In this document: in pieces, positions 22,806 through 33,620 of the stretch
How positions within the stretch are numbered: the first letter of the stretch is position 1
Layout of the letters: every line of letters begins with the position of its first letter
Assembly (NCBI GenBank): GCA_029168955.1
Contig: JAPDOI010000694.1
Location: forward strand, 1 to 64,000
Origin: Aplectana chamaeleonis
Taxonomy: Eukaryota > Nematoda > Chromadorea > Rhabditida > Cosmocercidae
Length of the DNA stretch: 64,000 bases
Direction of reading: 5' to 3'
The notes under the pieces: model-generated
The model's input: only the letters and a program-made list of their open reading frames with translations
Database searches by the model: none
What the model was told of the DNA's origin: nothing
Position numbers and translations under genes: made by a program

Positions 22806-23302
22806 AGTGGCACGCAAGCGAGGAGGTAATGATAGTATCATTACCTCGCTTGCGTGCGTGCAACGGGTGTTCGACGCGGCGATCTCAAAAAAACGAATCG
22901 AAGGAATGAGAATAAACGGACGCACCTAACAGGATATGACCAGAATGAGTGCCGACTCATTTAGCAGCATAATGGTTTCGGCTCACAAGGGAAGTATACA
23001 TAGCGTAGGTCCGATCTGCCAAAACGACGTATGGTTAGTATCTCTTCTGGCTCAATATTAAAAATGCGCAGTATCCCGCCCCGAGGCGCAGGATCAAAAA
23101 AGTTATGCGCGTTTTTTAAGCCGCGCGAAAAGGCAAGGGTACACAGGTATTTTTTTTGGAGTTTCAAAAAATTTTCTCAAAAAAGTCCCATTTGTCGAAA
23201 TTCTGAGGTTTACTGTAGGTTACGGTAGGTAGCATGTCATTTAGGGTAACCCCCGTTTACAAATTTTCAGTAGAATCTGAGATTTTGACCAAACTACCGT
23301 AT

Positions 23303-24057
23303 TCTTCTTCTTTACAGCCACGAAGAGAGTAATTGCTATAGGTTCAGAAACTGGGCGATCAGCGTCGGATTCGTCCAAAGGTCTATTGTAGTCAATGTTG
23401 TAGGGTTTTTTGGACAGTTGATTAAGTGTAGGGTATTGTGGCCAGGACCACCACAGTCCGGGCAAACGTCGGGAGTGCTATTGTCGATCCTGTTCACGTA
23501 GGACTTCAGGAACGTTGAGTGCCCACAGCGCAACGAGGCTAGAGTGCATCTGGCACGTCTACTAAGCTGAGACTCAGAAACTCGAGGCGGCACAGTACCC
23601 AGAATAGGATTAACAGCCGCTCTTTCCAAATACCCTCTGACGAACTGGGGGTGCTCCTCGCGTAACAGACGGAGGCGTTCTTGATGTGAATCGTGCCATC
23701 TTTGCAGATTGACTTTATCTGGAGCATCGGCAAAAGGTTTTCTGATGCCTCTCTCTCTTACACGCTCAAGTACTCTCCGAGATGGGTGGTTGGGCTGCTT
23801 GGCGATGTTGATATACAGCTGCTGGGCCTGGAGCTGACAGTGTTCCTTTACTGGTAGCACCCGTGTCTCCGCGTGTAAATGCTCGATTGGCGAACTCCTG
23901 GCACATCCGGTGGCGATCCGAAGAGCAGCGTTTTGTACACGCTGCTTCTTAGTCGAGGATGAGTCCGACACTAAGTGCTGCCAAACCGGTGCCGCATACT
24001 CCAGGGCGGGCTGCAGTATAGCCTTATACGTGGTCAGAATAGTTTCCTTATATACCC
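23303..24057 (-). pseudogene. 5'-truncated Jockey-like retrotransposon
   Basis: A 755-bp copy in minus orientation with a (GAA)n tail (TTCTTCTTC at 23303). It is flanked by a 10-bp target duplication ACTACCGTAT (23293-23302 and 24058-24067). It encodes the last 240 or so residues of the Jockey-like protein, from ETILTTYKAILQPALEYAAP to QFLNL, including LRCGHST and the CPDCGGPGHNTLHLINC finger. The 211-codon frame at 23336-23971 is intact, and the frame continues upstream to the truncation. The host site contains TACGGTAG-type repeats. Confidence 0.85.
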
Positions 24058-24478
24058 ACTACCGTATACCCACCGTAATCTACCGTAATCTGCAAAAAAA
24101 TCGATAAACGGACTCCAGATTCGTGTTTAGCACTCCAAATATTCCTCAGCAAATGATTTTGAGACATAGCTATCGTAGAAAACCGGAAGTTTCGAAAGTG
24201 GCGTTTTTCCCTCGAAATTTCCCCAGCTGGGAAGCTTTTTTTCTAAAACGCTTCCATAGCCCCCATCTACAGTCTTTTCGAAATAACTGAGATTGGTCGG
24301 TGAATTTTTGTTTCCACTTTCACATTTTCACCTGTATTCATTGCTTCCACAGGTGTAATCGATTCGGTGAGAACGCAGACTCACCGATCTATCGCAGCTG
24401 TTTCGAAAAAATGAGTGATACCACTAACAAACTACCGTATGTTAGGACGAGTCCGCAACCTCACCAGGTCCTATTTCC

Positions 24479-24573
24479 TTCTTCTTCTTCTTCTGCAGCC
24501 TCAAAGTGGTTTTTTGTCATAGGTTGAGAAACTGGGCGGCCTTCACAGGATTCGTCCAGAGATCCATTGTTGT
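24479..24573 (-). mobile_element. ~95-bp 3'-end fragment of Jockey-like element
   Basis: TTC repeats followed by TGCAGCCTCAAAGTGGTTTT and GAACTGGGCGGCCTTCACAG-type sequence match the 3' terminus of the element at 61990 almost base for base. Only the tail region and last few codons are present: an extreme 5' truncation. Confidence 0.75.
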
Positions 24574-25613
24574 ACGCGTTCTTTCTCTTCACATGTGAGG
24601 AAAATCTCGTAGCTTAACAGTGTAGTACGTATCATTTTCTAGACTGCAGCCGAAATTTTAGCTCAGACAACATATCCTTATTGGGGTTACATGCGTTGAT
24701 TCAGTCTGTTAACGCTTAAATCCCACACGCCCGTTTTCACATGTCCGATGCTGTTTTCCGGAACCTCAACTTCGGCCGAAACACCTTTTAATAAGATATC
24801 CCTGATATCCAACTAGCCTGTTAACATCCTAACCTTTTCCTCTACAAACTATGTTGAGATTTCCTGGAGAAACTCCTCGCTGTGGGGTTTTTCCTGTTAT
24901 CGTTTGTTCTATACTGCTCCTAATTCTCCAAAAATACAGTGCTCCAATGCCAACCACGTAATGCTTGCCGCAGAAACCGAGCGAAAACTACCTATTGCGC
25001 ACAAAACCACCGCTGTCAAAAATTACTGGCGAAAATTAGGTGAGAATCGAGGGCTCTCTTGCTCATAATGGTGGGTCGATGAAAAAACTCGCACCCACGT
25101 TAAAGTTTTGTAGAAATGCCAGTAATCGGCGAAATCTGGGCGTGAGTTCAACGCGGCCCCTCCCCGAGGTTCTTCAGCAGGGTATGGAGTTCTGCGTTGA
25201 TTCCATGAGCAATATGCAAGTCCAAAGAACACTTCCAGTTCCAGAGCTTGTTTAATTGATATTCAGGTCGTCCGTGGTCCCACCTGAGTCAATGATATGG
25301 TTGTTCCAACGTCAATCGGGTGGGAGAGGGAGGGACTACGGACAACCTAGGACGGCTATCGGAGAACAATTTTTTTGTCGCCGTTTCACGTGCTTCACTT
25401 GGGTATCGACCGGGTGGCACTACTACTTGTCACCCAATTGGGGCGGAGGGCATTGTCGTCGACAATTGGCAGCGTCTGAGGGTGGTGGAGAGACTTCTGG
25501 CTATTGACCGATGGAGGAAAAGGGGCCAGTACTCCCACCCATCCCTTCTTCAACAACAATTAGTTACCGCACGTCTGATAAGAGGTTGATATTTTCGATA
25601 AGAGATCTATTGA

Positions 25614-25964
<351 letters not shown>

Positions 25965-26316
25965 GATTGTTTTGTAAGGAACCTCCTGAATATCCTTATA
26001 TGTTTATTGTTATAACGAAGTTCGGATGAAGCTTAGATGTCAGGCCATTAGGTTGAAATGAAGTCGATTATAATACTGTTTCTGTATGCATCGAAAGTGT
26101 GACTTGGTAGTTTTGTCGCAGTGCATCTATAATTTCGTCGAATTTGGCTAGCGAGTAGAAAAATATAAACTCTGTTAGCTCAGAGGACGGAAACAAGAAA
26201 ATGGCGGGAAATCTTTGTTTTTATTACATGTCAGTGGAGGACTTGTTGACGATCGCTTTAATGGATGAGAATTTCCCCTCTTAAGATAGTTTAGTCGCAG
26301 CGCAACATGGTCGTCG

Positions 26317-26508
26317 GGTGCAAAACTAGTTGGGGGGGGCACTCAGAATCCAAATGAGAAATGGATGGCTTTGCTTTCAGAAATCGATCTCATTTCATGG
26401 AATTTTCAGGAAATTACGAGTGATAACGTTATCAAATATCTGATAACGAAAGAAAATTTCATTTTCATGGATGAATCTTGGGTGCCCCCCCCGAACTAGT
26501 TTTGCACC
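26317..26508. mobile_element. 192-bp MITE with 8-bp target duplication
   Basis: Terminal inverted repeats are GGTGCAAAACTAGTT..GGGGGGGCAC and the mirror GTGCCCCCCCC..AACTAGTTTTGCACC. A perfect 8-bp duplication GGTCGTCG flanks it (26309-26316 and 26509-26516). Mirrored GATAACGTTATC lies near the centre. An 8-bp duplication fits hAT or P-type movement, but the ends differ from the CAGGGATG group here. No coding capacity. Confidence 0.9.
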
Positions 26509-26967
26509 GGTCGTCGTACTGGTTTGGCCTTTCATACACGGATGCACGACGGGGTCTGATGCTTGTGGAGAAGTGCAGCTAGAGAGGATATGCTATCTGT
26601 GACAACGAAAATCAATGTCAATCTTGGAAAGCGAAGCAGCTGCTTTGCAGGTCTAGGGGAGGACTGTATGCCGAAGTTGTGAGAAGAGAGTGGAAACTAA
26701 CCCGCTCGAATCGCTAGTGTGTTAGTAATACTCTACGGGAAAATGGCGATTGGCGCTAGCCTAGCTCAGTCAGCTGGCTGCAAATGTTCGACTGGTGTAG
26801 AGCCGTCGAATCAGTGTTTCACTTCTATGCGAAGGTGTGCATGAACGAGCCCCGAAATAGGAAGTGTGTGAAGTAGCTGAGGTACTCGGTAAATTGAAAA
26901 CAAGTCCTGAACAGTTGTGAAAGGCCTGAATCAGTAAGTGTAACATATGTAATTCAAATACCCTCAG

Positions 26968-27165
26968 CAACTGAGGGCCCATGCTGAACACTCTCCAAAC
27001 CTGCACAGCATACGGGCCGTCGAGTACGTTGGCGATGAGCGCAAGTCCATTGGATTGCCATTTGACCGGGTGGCCACTCGTCCTGGTCGAGTCGTTGATC
27101 TCTCATTTCTCATGGTTCATGCTAATCGTGGGGAGGATGAGGGGAATCGGTATACAATTCTTTGA
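26968..27165 (+). CDS. Exon-like frame, terminal, unrecognised
   Basis: After the acceptor-like CCCTCAG there are 65 sense codons ending at TGA 27163-27165. The residues are balanced and protein-like: QLRAHAEHSPNLHSIRAVEY, then VGDERKSIGLPFDRVATRPG, then RVVDLSFLMVHANRGEDEG and NRYTIL. It has no Met at its beginning, so it would be the last exon of a multi-exon gene. I do not recognise the family. An upstream GTAAGT at 26935 would give only a 33-bp intron and no open exon before it, so the preceding exon is unplaced. It could also be a fragment carried by a transposon. Confidence 0.4.
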   Translation, partial: QLRAHAEHSPNLHSIRAVEYVGDERKSIGLPFDRVATRPGRVVDLSFLMVHANRGEDEGNRYTIL

Positions 27166-27404
27166 AGCAAGCTCATACCCATAGCTTCATATATGGAGCT
27201 GTGGGTTCCAAGCACGCTTCTTCAGCTATGGAGCAGCAAGCTTTAAGCACCGAAGATGTCCAAGAGAGCTCAAAGGCTGCTGATTCGTACCTGAAGCAGC
27301 AACTTGGAATTTGCAGCTCCAAACCCTAAGCATCGAGCTTCAACTTGCAGCTCTAATTAGGTTGGATGAAATATAAGTGTATGTTACGTGTAATATACAG
27401 GCTT

Positions 27405-27535
27405 TAAAACGGCGCAATTCACTTGGTTCCTACGCGTGCTGGTGCGGAGCGGAGGTTGGAGACAGCGAGAGAGCGTAGGGCAGACGGAAGCCGAGCTTCG
27501 CTCGCGCCTCGAACGATGTGAATTACGACGTTTTA
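27405..27535. mobile_element. Short TIR element
   Basis: The left end TAAAACGGCGCAATTCAC is mirrored at the right as GTGAATTACGACGTTTTA. The GC-rich interior has no frame of note. It interrupts a local repeat of TAAGTGTAGGTTACGTGTAA-type sequence seen on both sides (27375, 27541, 27560). Confidence 0.6.
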
Positions 27536-27974
27536 CAGAGGGTAAGTGTAGGTTACGTGTAATATAAGTGTAGGTTGCATGCGATATAAAGGTAAGCTAC
27601 TTGAATGTCTCAAATATCTTATACTTTATATTACATGTAACAAGTTTTCATTTTTCTGAGTACCAGTCGCGCTTGCAGCGTGGCAACCAGGGATGTGCGT
27701 AATAGAAATTCTGTAATTCGTTAGTCGTTCAACCGGCCAAAACCCTCGTTAGTCGTTAAAAATCTAGACTTTGAAAACAAGCACAACGGAGGCAGAAAAA
27801 AGCCCTTTTGAATAGAAAAAGGGAAGGCATGAAGAGATGTATGTTTTCTGAAACATTTATGGCCATTAAAGACAAACCATTCCTTGTTAGAGAGCCTAGT
27901 TCAAACCGCAAGCCTACATATACTTAATTAAAAATGTCTCCTTAACCACTCCTACATCGCTGCACGAGACTTAA

Positions 27975-28421
27975 AGGCAGTGTTCACGATAAATTTCACT
28001 TCCGATATCTCCACGGTTTACGGAAGGTCTGGTGCCCTATATAGCAAGGCATGCTGAAAAAGGACACGAAGGACGCGTTTTTGAGCCAAAATAGGCCCTC
28101 TCTTGTTTACGTTGATTTTTGAGCGTGGAGGAATTGACCGCTAGTAGGATGATTCTTATCAGTGCAATGAAGCGATCAGCTCGCTTTTCACCACTTCCTT
28201 CACTTGATCATTCCTGTAATCTGAGTCTTCATTGGTTCTTTTCGAGGGGCGGATCAGGGGCACCAGGTGTGTCTGGGGCACCAAAACGCTTGTTTGGAGC
28301 CGTTATTTCGCCACTCCTGGCTCGTTTTCTACCGTTCCTTTGGCACTGGGAGCCTAGGATCCTTCTCCCCTATCATTTTACTGTGGAAAGTCAACGAGGG
28401 TGATCATCGTGAACACTGCCT
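27975..28421. mobile_element. TTAA-type MITE nested in hAT-like copy 2
   Basis: The ends are AGGCAGTGTTCACGAT and ATCGTGAACACTGCCT. It is preceded by TTAA (27971-27974) and followed by a degraded TTGA (28422-28425). The empty site is visible in hAT copy 1, where the corresponding sequence is continuous near 8653-8665. Confidence 0.8.
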
Positions 28422-29107
28422 TTGATATTCGAGAGTGTGTGTTTATCGATTTTTGTCATTTTTTTCCGGTAAGAAAAGAAACGAAATGGGAAACCGAGAA
28501 AATCTAGAACTCTTTGTTTTTCTTCCAGTGCAAAATTTGCCATTCTGCGCTATATGATGCTATTTAAGATATACCCGATGGTGTCAACACTGAGAATCGC
28601 TCCGACTTTGCACTAATTGTTCTTTGCTCAGCGCCGCGGGCCGAGCGCTTACGTGGTTTAGAGCTTGTTCCCATAATGACGAAAAGTCGGAAGAGATTAG
28701 CAGTGAAAATTTTTCCCCTGAGAAGTCCCAGCACCACTTTATAGAAACCCCATATCTCGAATTTATGACTGCAAATCGAAGGACGGCACACTTTACAAAT
28801 CAGTTCCTGTAGTTGTGGCCTGCAGGCACCGCTCCGTATTATTACCTCTAATGGTGCCCTCTGCGAAAATCTCCGCAGAAGCCGGTCAGTGGAAGAACCG
28901 GCTCAGTGAGCCTACCATAAAGTAGCGCGACCGACACGAAGTCACATAAATGCTGCGCCTAACCTTGCGCAACGTTCGGTTGGGGTTTTTATGTGGGGGT
29001 TCTAGAGCTGCGAAGCAGTGTTAGTAAAAATAATAAATACCGAAGGCTATGAGTATTTTGTGCCATTCACCTGGAACAACCAACAGGGCAATATGTATTA
29101 AACCTGG

Positions 29108-29273
29108 GGTGCGTTCCAAGAACATTCCCATGGCAAAACGCGTCCATGGAAACGAAGCCACGGCCACGTGGGAGCAATTTTCAGTTATAATTCGCATCCA
29201 TGGAAAGCAAAGTTGTCGATGGGAAGGTTGTTTGTCCACCCACGGCGCCGTGGGAACGTTCTTGGAACGCACC
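29108..29273. mobile_element. 166-bp MITE nested in hAT-like copy 2
   Basis: Inverted ends GGTGCGTTCCAAGAACATTC and its mirror, flanked by CCTGG on both sides (29103-29107 and 29274-29278). The empty site in hAT copy 1 has a single such position. A looser relative lies at 61736-61923. Confidence 0.75.
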
Positions 29274-29307
29274 CCTGGTGTAAAGCTTGGGTTGGAGCTC
29301 GATTTAA

Positions 29308-29739
29308 AAGCAGGGTTCTCGATAAAATCGGTTGTTGTGCTATACCCATGGAATGGTAGATCTGGCCATCACAAAAGTGAAAATAAGTAAAAAATTGGAG
29401 AAAAAACGCTAAGGGGCCAGATATGGCATGGTGTCCTCCGGCCCCCAATTATCGAGATTTGGGGAAAAGCCTGCTTTGTCAACTTTTATTTTGCTTCTAG
29501 AGTAATTTCTGAACTTTTCTGGAGACTACTGATCACTTTAGCAGCAAAATAAAAGACGGATTAGCAAGCATTATTAAAAACCTCCTTAACTACGGGGCCG
29601 GCCGACACCGGTAATTAGCCGTTAGCCTGTTTTTGAGCGTTTTCCCCGCGAATTCCCGGGTTTTTTCACTTATTTTTACTTTTGTGATGGCCAAATCTAC
29701 ATTCTTATGAAGAGAGCTCATAAGTTGTTTTAATCGCCT
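29308..29739. mobile_element. Second TTAA-type MITE nested in hAT-like copy 2
   Basis: Flanked by TTAA (29304-29307 and 29740-29743). The left end AAGCAGGGTTCTCGATAAA resembles the AGGCAGTGTTCACGATAAA end of the other TTAA MITEs. Inner arms mirror each other (GGCCATCACAAAAGTGAAAA near 29363 against its reverse complement near 29675). hAT copy 1 has the uninterrupted site GATTTGAATGACTATTG. Confidence 0.75.
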
Positions 29740-29874
29740 TTAAATGACTATTGACTTTCTAACAAATTTTGGGATTGCTCACGGAAATATTTTTAATTTC
29801 GTTAGTCGTAACTCTTAAAAAGCCCGTTAGTCGTTAAATTCGTTAGTCGTAATTACGCACTCCCCTGGTGGCAA

Positions 29875-31520
29875 CCATAGGTTCGTTGGGGTGGAGACAG
29901 CGGTGAAGGTTGTTTAGAATACCTGAGTGGGAAATGGTTAAGGTTCCCTAAAGACTTGCAACTTTATAATTTGACGTTTTCTTAATCCTCTTTTTCTTGC
30001 ATTCAACATATTTTCATTTTTAATCATTAATTTTGAAACATTTTTTCGATAGATGAACTCCTCTAGAAATTCACTATTCTTAATGAAATGATCTGCCTAG
30101 GCCATGAAAAATTTCCTTTGAGCCGTATTGGAGTCAAACATTTTCGGAAAATTTCTTCAAGCGATTTTTGAAAATGTACCTGTTCTTCGTTCATAACATT
30201 TTTGCCCTTCGAGATGGATCTTTTAACGGAGCTGTTTCCAAAGTCTCCATGGAATTTTGCGTCGAGTAATGTTTTCAGAGAAAAATATGTTTCTAATCTC
30301 TCAGCCAATTTCAATTTATGAAATAACGTTTCTTCCATCAAAAGCAACCAGTTTTTCGTCCATAACTTTTTTATTCTAGAAGACAGCCCTTTGGTGAAGG
30401 TTGTTTTCGTAATTCCCATAAAATTCTGCACCGAATAACGTTTTCAGTTTCGAAAAATACGTTCCCGCTCTTCCAGCCGATTCCAATTTATAAAGTGCAT
30501 TTTTTTTTGTCTGAAATTATTGGTTTTTCGTACATAACTTTTTCATGCTTGGAGATAGACCTTTGGTGAAAGTTGTTTTCGGGATCCCCATAGAATTCTG
30601 CGCCAACCAGAGTTTCCAGGTTGGAAAAATATTTTCTCGTTCCTTCAGCCTAATTCATTTTACGAAACACAGGGTTTTCGCCTATAACTCTTTAACCGTG
30701 TAGGTTTTGGTGGAGAATGTTTTTGAAATCTACGTAAAATTCTGCGTCGTATGATGTAGCGGGTTCCTAACTTTGCTTGCCCCATAAGCCAGCCAGGTCG
30801 GTGGAGCCGAGCTCCATAGTTATCTCCATAGGGTGCTCTCGTCTCTATGGTTTAAATGAGAGACGCAGAGTTCTGCTGGAGCCAACAACGGGGCTCGGCT
30901 CCACCGACCTGGCTGGCTTATGGAGCAAGCAAAGTTAGAAACCCGATATATCATTCGAAGCAGAATTTTACGTAGATTTCAAAAACTACCTTCACCAGAA
31001 CCCTATCTTCAACGGTTAAAGAGTTATAGGCAAAAAACTGGTGTTTCGTGAAATGAATTAGGCTGAAGGATCGAGAAAATATCTTTCCAAACTGGAAACA
31101 CATGTCGACGCAGAGTTCCATCGAGATTCCGAAAACAACCTTCACCAAAAGTCTATCTTCAAGCACGAAAAAGTTATGGACGAAAAACCGATAGTTCCAG
31201 GCGAAAAAAATACACTCCATAAACTGGTATCGGCTGGAGGGGACCTACTTTTTGAAACCGATAAGGTATTCGATGCAGAATTTCATCGGAATTCCGGAAA
31301 CATTTTTACCAAAGGCCTATCCCTGAGCACAAAAAAGTTATGGACGAAAAACCGACAGTGACACCCACCCAATCTTGAAAATGATTTACATGAGTGTTGG
31401 ATCACTTTCATTCTTTTTTCGGGGCGTTTCACCGGTTTTCCCTATGGTGAAGGTTCCGCCTTCACCTGCCCAGAGGCGAAGGTTGGTGGAGTACATGGCT
31501 CCACCCAACGAAGCTATGGT
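29875..31520. mobile_element. Foldback element copy 2, complete
   Basis: It is bounded by CCATAG (29875-29880) and CTATGG (31515-31520), with TGGCAA on both sides (29869-29874 and 31521-31526) as the probable target duplication. The ends continue as mirrored TTCGTTGGGTGGAG. Each arm is made of about four degenerate tandem sub-repeats; the palindrome centre is near 30785-30925 (CCAGCCAGGTCGGTGGAGCC and its mirror). Copy 1 lies at 9460-10541. Short frames inside (for example 30063-30431 minus) are repeats, not genes. Confidence 0.8.
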
Positions 31521-31880
31521 GGCAACCCCCTTCCAGGGCCGAGCTTGAAACGCTGGAATTCTGATTAACTTCAATAGAATAGGAACACTTCCGGAATTTC
31601 CCATGGGTTGAGAACAACGGGATTGGAGAAATTTTGGCATGAAAAAGATGGCAGCAAAACAAGACAAACTACGATTCATCTGTTCTATTAGATCCGCTTG
31701 AAGGTAGCAGTTGCGTTCCTGCCTTTGTCTTCTGGACGATGCGGAGTCCGACTTGCCGCTTCCTGGGCTTGAAGACGTGTTTTCCACACATAGTACCTGC
31801 TCCGAGAACAAAATCAAATGTGTATAGTCCAAGCGATGTTCGCCGAATCAGTACATTCTCCCGCTATCTGCGTTTAACAT

Positions 31881-32015
31881 CGGCATGAATCCTGGAGACT
31901 TTGCGTTCCTCACTAGAGGTTGGCGCTATCTCGATGCACCTATGTTATAGCATATGACACCGAGTTTGCGCCAACCTTCAACAGTGAACGCGAAGTCTCT
32001 TCCGGATCCATGCCG
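31881..32015. repeat. Hairpin MITE-like palindrome
   Basis: CGGCATGAATCCTGGAGACT is mirrored by AGTCTCTTCCGGATCCATGCCG, with inner mirrored TTGGCGC/GCGCCAA. About 135 bp, non-coding. Confidence 0.65.
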
Positions 32016-32535
32016 ACCTCGCACACTTTATATTATTCCGTAGCCTGCGTCGCTATGTGATCCTCTTGGACAAGATACCGACAAGACACTCAAGTATTTG
32101 AATAATACGAAAACCGACAAAAATAAGTTTCTCCAGTTTGAGAATATTTTCGAAATGCTTTTTGTTTCACGCATTACTCTGAGGGGAGGGTCCTCGTAAT
32201 TGGTGGAAGAAAAGAGCTCTATCCTTTAAAACAACTCAATTGTTTTAGAGTTATCTAAATTTTTTCAAATTGCAATTTCACGCATAGACAAAATCCCAAT
32301 TTATCACCAATTAGAGAAAAACTTTCCCCTGGAATGATGCTTGAAACCAAGAGCAGTTCAAACAAACGATAACTTGGAGAAAATTCAATTTAATCGACCT
32401 CCCAGATTATTCTAACACTAAAATACAAAACGCCAAGCTGACGAGCGATTTCGCATCTACTCATATCCATGCCGCCAAATAAATAGAACTTTCGAATCAG
32501 AACAATAATTACGAAGCAAACAGTGAAAACCTATG
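32016..32535. other. Spacer downstream of the slingshot gene
   Basis: AT-rich sequence with no recognised gene, repeat or RNA. It lies beyond the likely poly(A) site of the minus-strand gene. Confidence 0.4.
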
Positions 32536-32541
32536 ACGCCG

Positions 32542-32547
32542 TTTATT
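32542..32547 (-). terminator. Poly(A) signal AATAAA
   Basis: On the minus strand AATAAA lies about 90 nt past the slingshot stop codon (32636-32638), a usual distance for a nematode 3' UTR. No closer canonical signal was seen. Confidence 0.55.
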
Positions 32548-32635
32548 TACATGAATGTGGAGAAGTGATGATCAGTAATACAACAATATACATCTGTACA
32601 CATGATGAAAATCACAATGAGTCTATCCGAGACCA

Positions 32636-32926
32636 CTAACTAATTTGTTGTATAGAACTACGTTTGCTTATCACATCTAGAGGAAAGGAATGACGAACTG
32701 GATCTTCTGGACCACGGCGTCGAAGCTCGAACTCGCGAATAATGAATCGCACCGAGTCTGATGCTGAAGAGACTCGACGAGGGCTTCGAATACATGACGC
32801 AGAGTGTGCTCGAGAAGGTGCAGAGGCCGTGGACGCGGCCCCAGCACGTCCGTTGAACTGAGGAGCATGACGATATCGTGACGCCTCCAACAGACCCGCA
32901 AATGTTTGTAACTGCTCCATAAAACC
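32636..32926 (-). CDS. Slingshot phosphatase, terminal exon
   Basis: The exon begins after the acceptor GATGTTCAG and ends at TAG (32636-32638), 96 codons. It starts GFMEQLQTFAGLLEASRYRH, which matches the end of the Slingshot catalytic domain (family pattern GFM.QL..Y.GIL.ASK.RH). The rest is a short Ser/Arg-rich tail with SRAHSAS and SPRRVSSAS, which look like basophilic kinase or 14-3-3 sites, and ends SIQQIS. Insect and vertebrate Slingshots have tails of hundreds of residues, so this protein is much shorter at its C-terminus. The phase-0 start fits the preceding exon ending PNK. Confidence 0.85.
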   Translation of the reverse strand, partial: GFMEQLQTFAGLLEASRYRHAPQFNGRAGAASTASAPSRAHSASCIRSPRRVSSASDSVRFIIREFELRRRGPEDPVRHSFPLDVISKRSSIQQIS

Positions 32927-33199
32927 CTGAACATCGATTATTTTCTAATTTTGCGTTTTAGTGAAACCTAAAACATTTGAAACAGATACTTGGTTTCTGG
33001 AATACATACAGCACCGAATTTCCATTTTTTGGGAACTCATACCGTCCAAAACACCTGTTTATATATGAAAATCAGTTTCGAACCACTCGTTTTGGAACGA
33101 TAAAAAACATAAATCGAGGATTATTTCCTCGAATGAACATAGACGGATACTACAGCTCTTGGTCAAATACAGAGGACGAGAAGCGCCTAAGGCCATTGT

Positions 33200-33620
33200 C
33201 ATACCAAAAGTTTGCGACCGCGACAGGTGCGGTCAACTGTTACGAATCGTGCCGGGACCAGGCCCAACAGTAGAAAAATGCTGTTGCAGGAACAGTTTGA
33301 AGCACCTGTCGCGGTCGCTGGCTCAAATGGGGATTTTATGCCTGAAACGTGAGAACCGTGCGGTGATCGGTCGCTGTCGCGGCTGCCCGTCGCAGTGCAG
33401 TGCGACGCGACGGGTGCCAGCGACAGCGACCCAGTCAAATTCAGTATCGTGCCTGGTGTTTCTTGGCCCTCAGCGACAGCGACGTCGCAGTGTGCGACCG
33501 CGACAGTCCTGTCGTGAGGCACAACAATGGTCTAAGGACAGTCCGGCTGGTGCACGCGACGGACAGCCGCTGCTTTCATATCGTCGCGGAGCGATGCGCG
33601 CGTCGCAGTTAACCAGCCGA
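33200..33620. repeat. GCGACAG-rich palindromic cluster
   Basis: GCGACCGCGACAGGTGCGG (about 33214) is mirrored near 33303-33320, and further inverted GCGACAGCGAC / GTCGCTGTCGC blocks follow near 33370-33500. Overlapping open frames on both strands (for example 33159-33698) follow from the GC-rich repeats and match nothing known. It lies in the last slingshot intron. Confidence 0.6.

Larger units (their letters stand above)
22038..22886. mobile_element. Outer palindromic MITE split by nested hAT-like pair
   Basis: GAGATCGCCGCGTCGAACA (22038-22056) is mirrored by TGTTCGACGCGGCGATCTC (22868-22886). Next to the right arm is a near-perfect inner hairpin around 22814-22858 (GCAAGCGAGG ... CCTCGCTTGC). 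Removing 22067-22813 leaves an element of about 102 bp that folds almost completely on itself. The insertion is the composite hAT-like pair flanked by AGTGGCAC. Confidence 0.75.
27688..29867. mobile_element. Non-autonomous hAT-like element, copy 2
   Basis: Same family as 7782-8952 but inverted. The left end is CAGGGATGTGCGTAAT, the right end is ATTACGCACTCCCCTG, and a perfect 8-bp duplication GTGGCAAC flanks it (27680-27687 and 29868-29875). It is about 1 kb longer than copy 1 because three MITEs sit inside it; copy 1 supplies the empty site for each. It was inserted exactly over the left terminus of the foldback element that follows. Confidence 0.9.

Noticed and set aside
30063..31361. Several 60-120-codon frames in the foldback element
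   Set aside because: They are repeated paralogous peptides from the sub-repeats, present on both strands of the palindrome.
31386..31832. 148-codon minus frame
   Set aside because: One end lies in the foldback element arm and the rest has no known motif; likely fortuitous.
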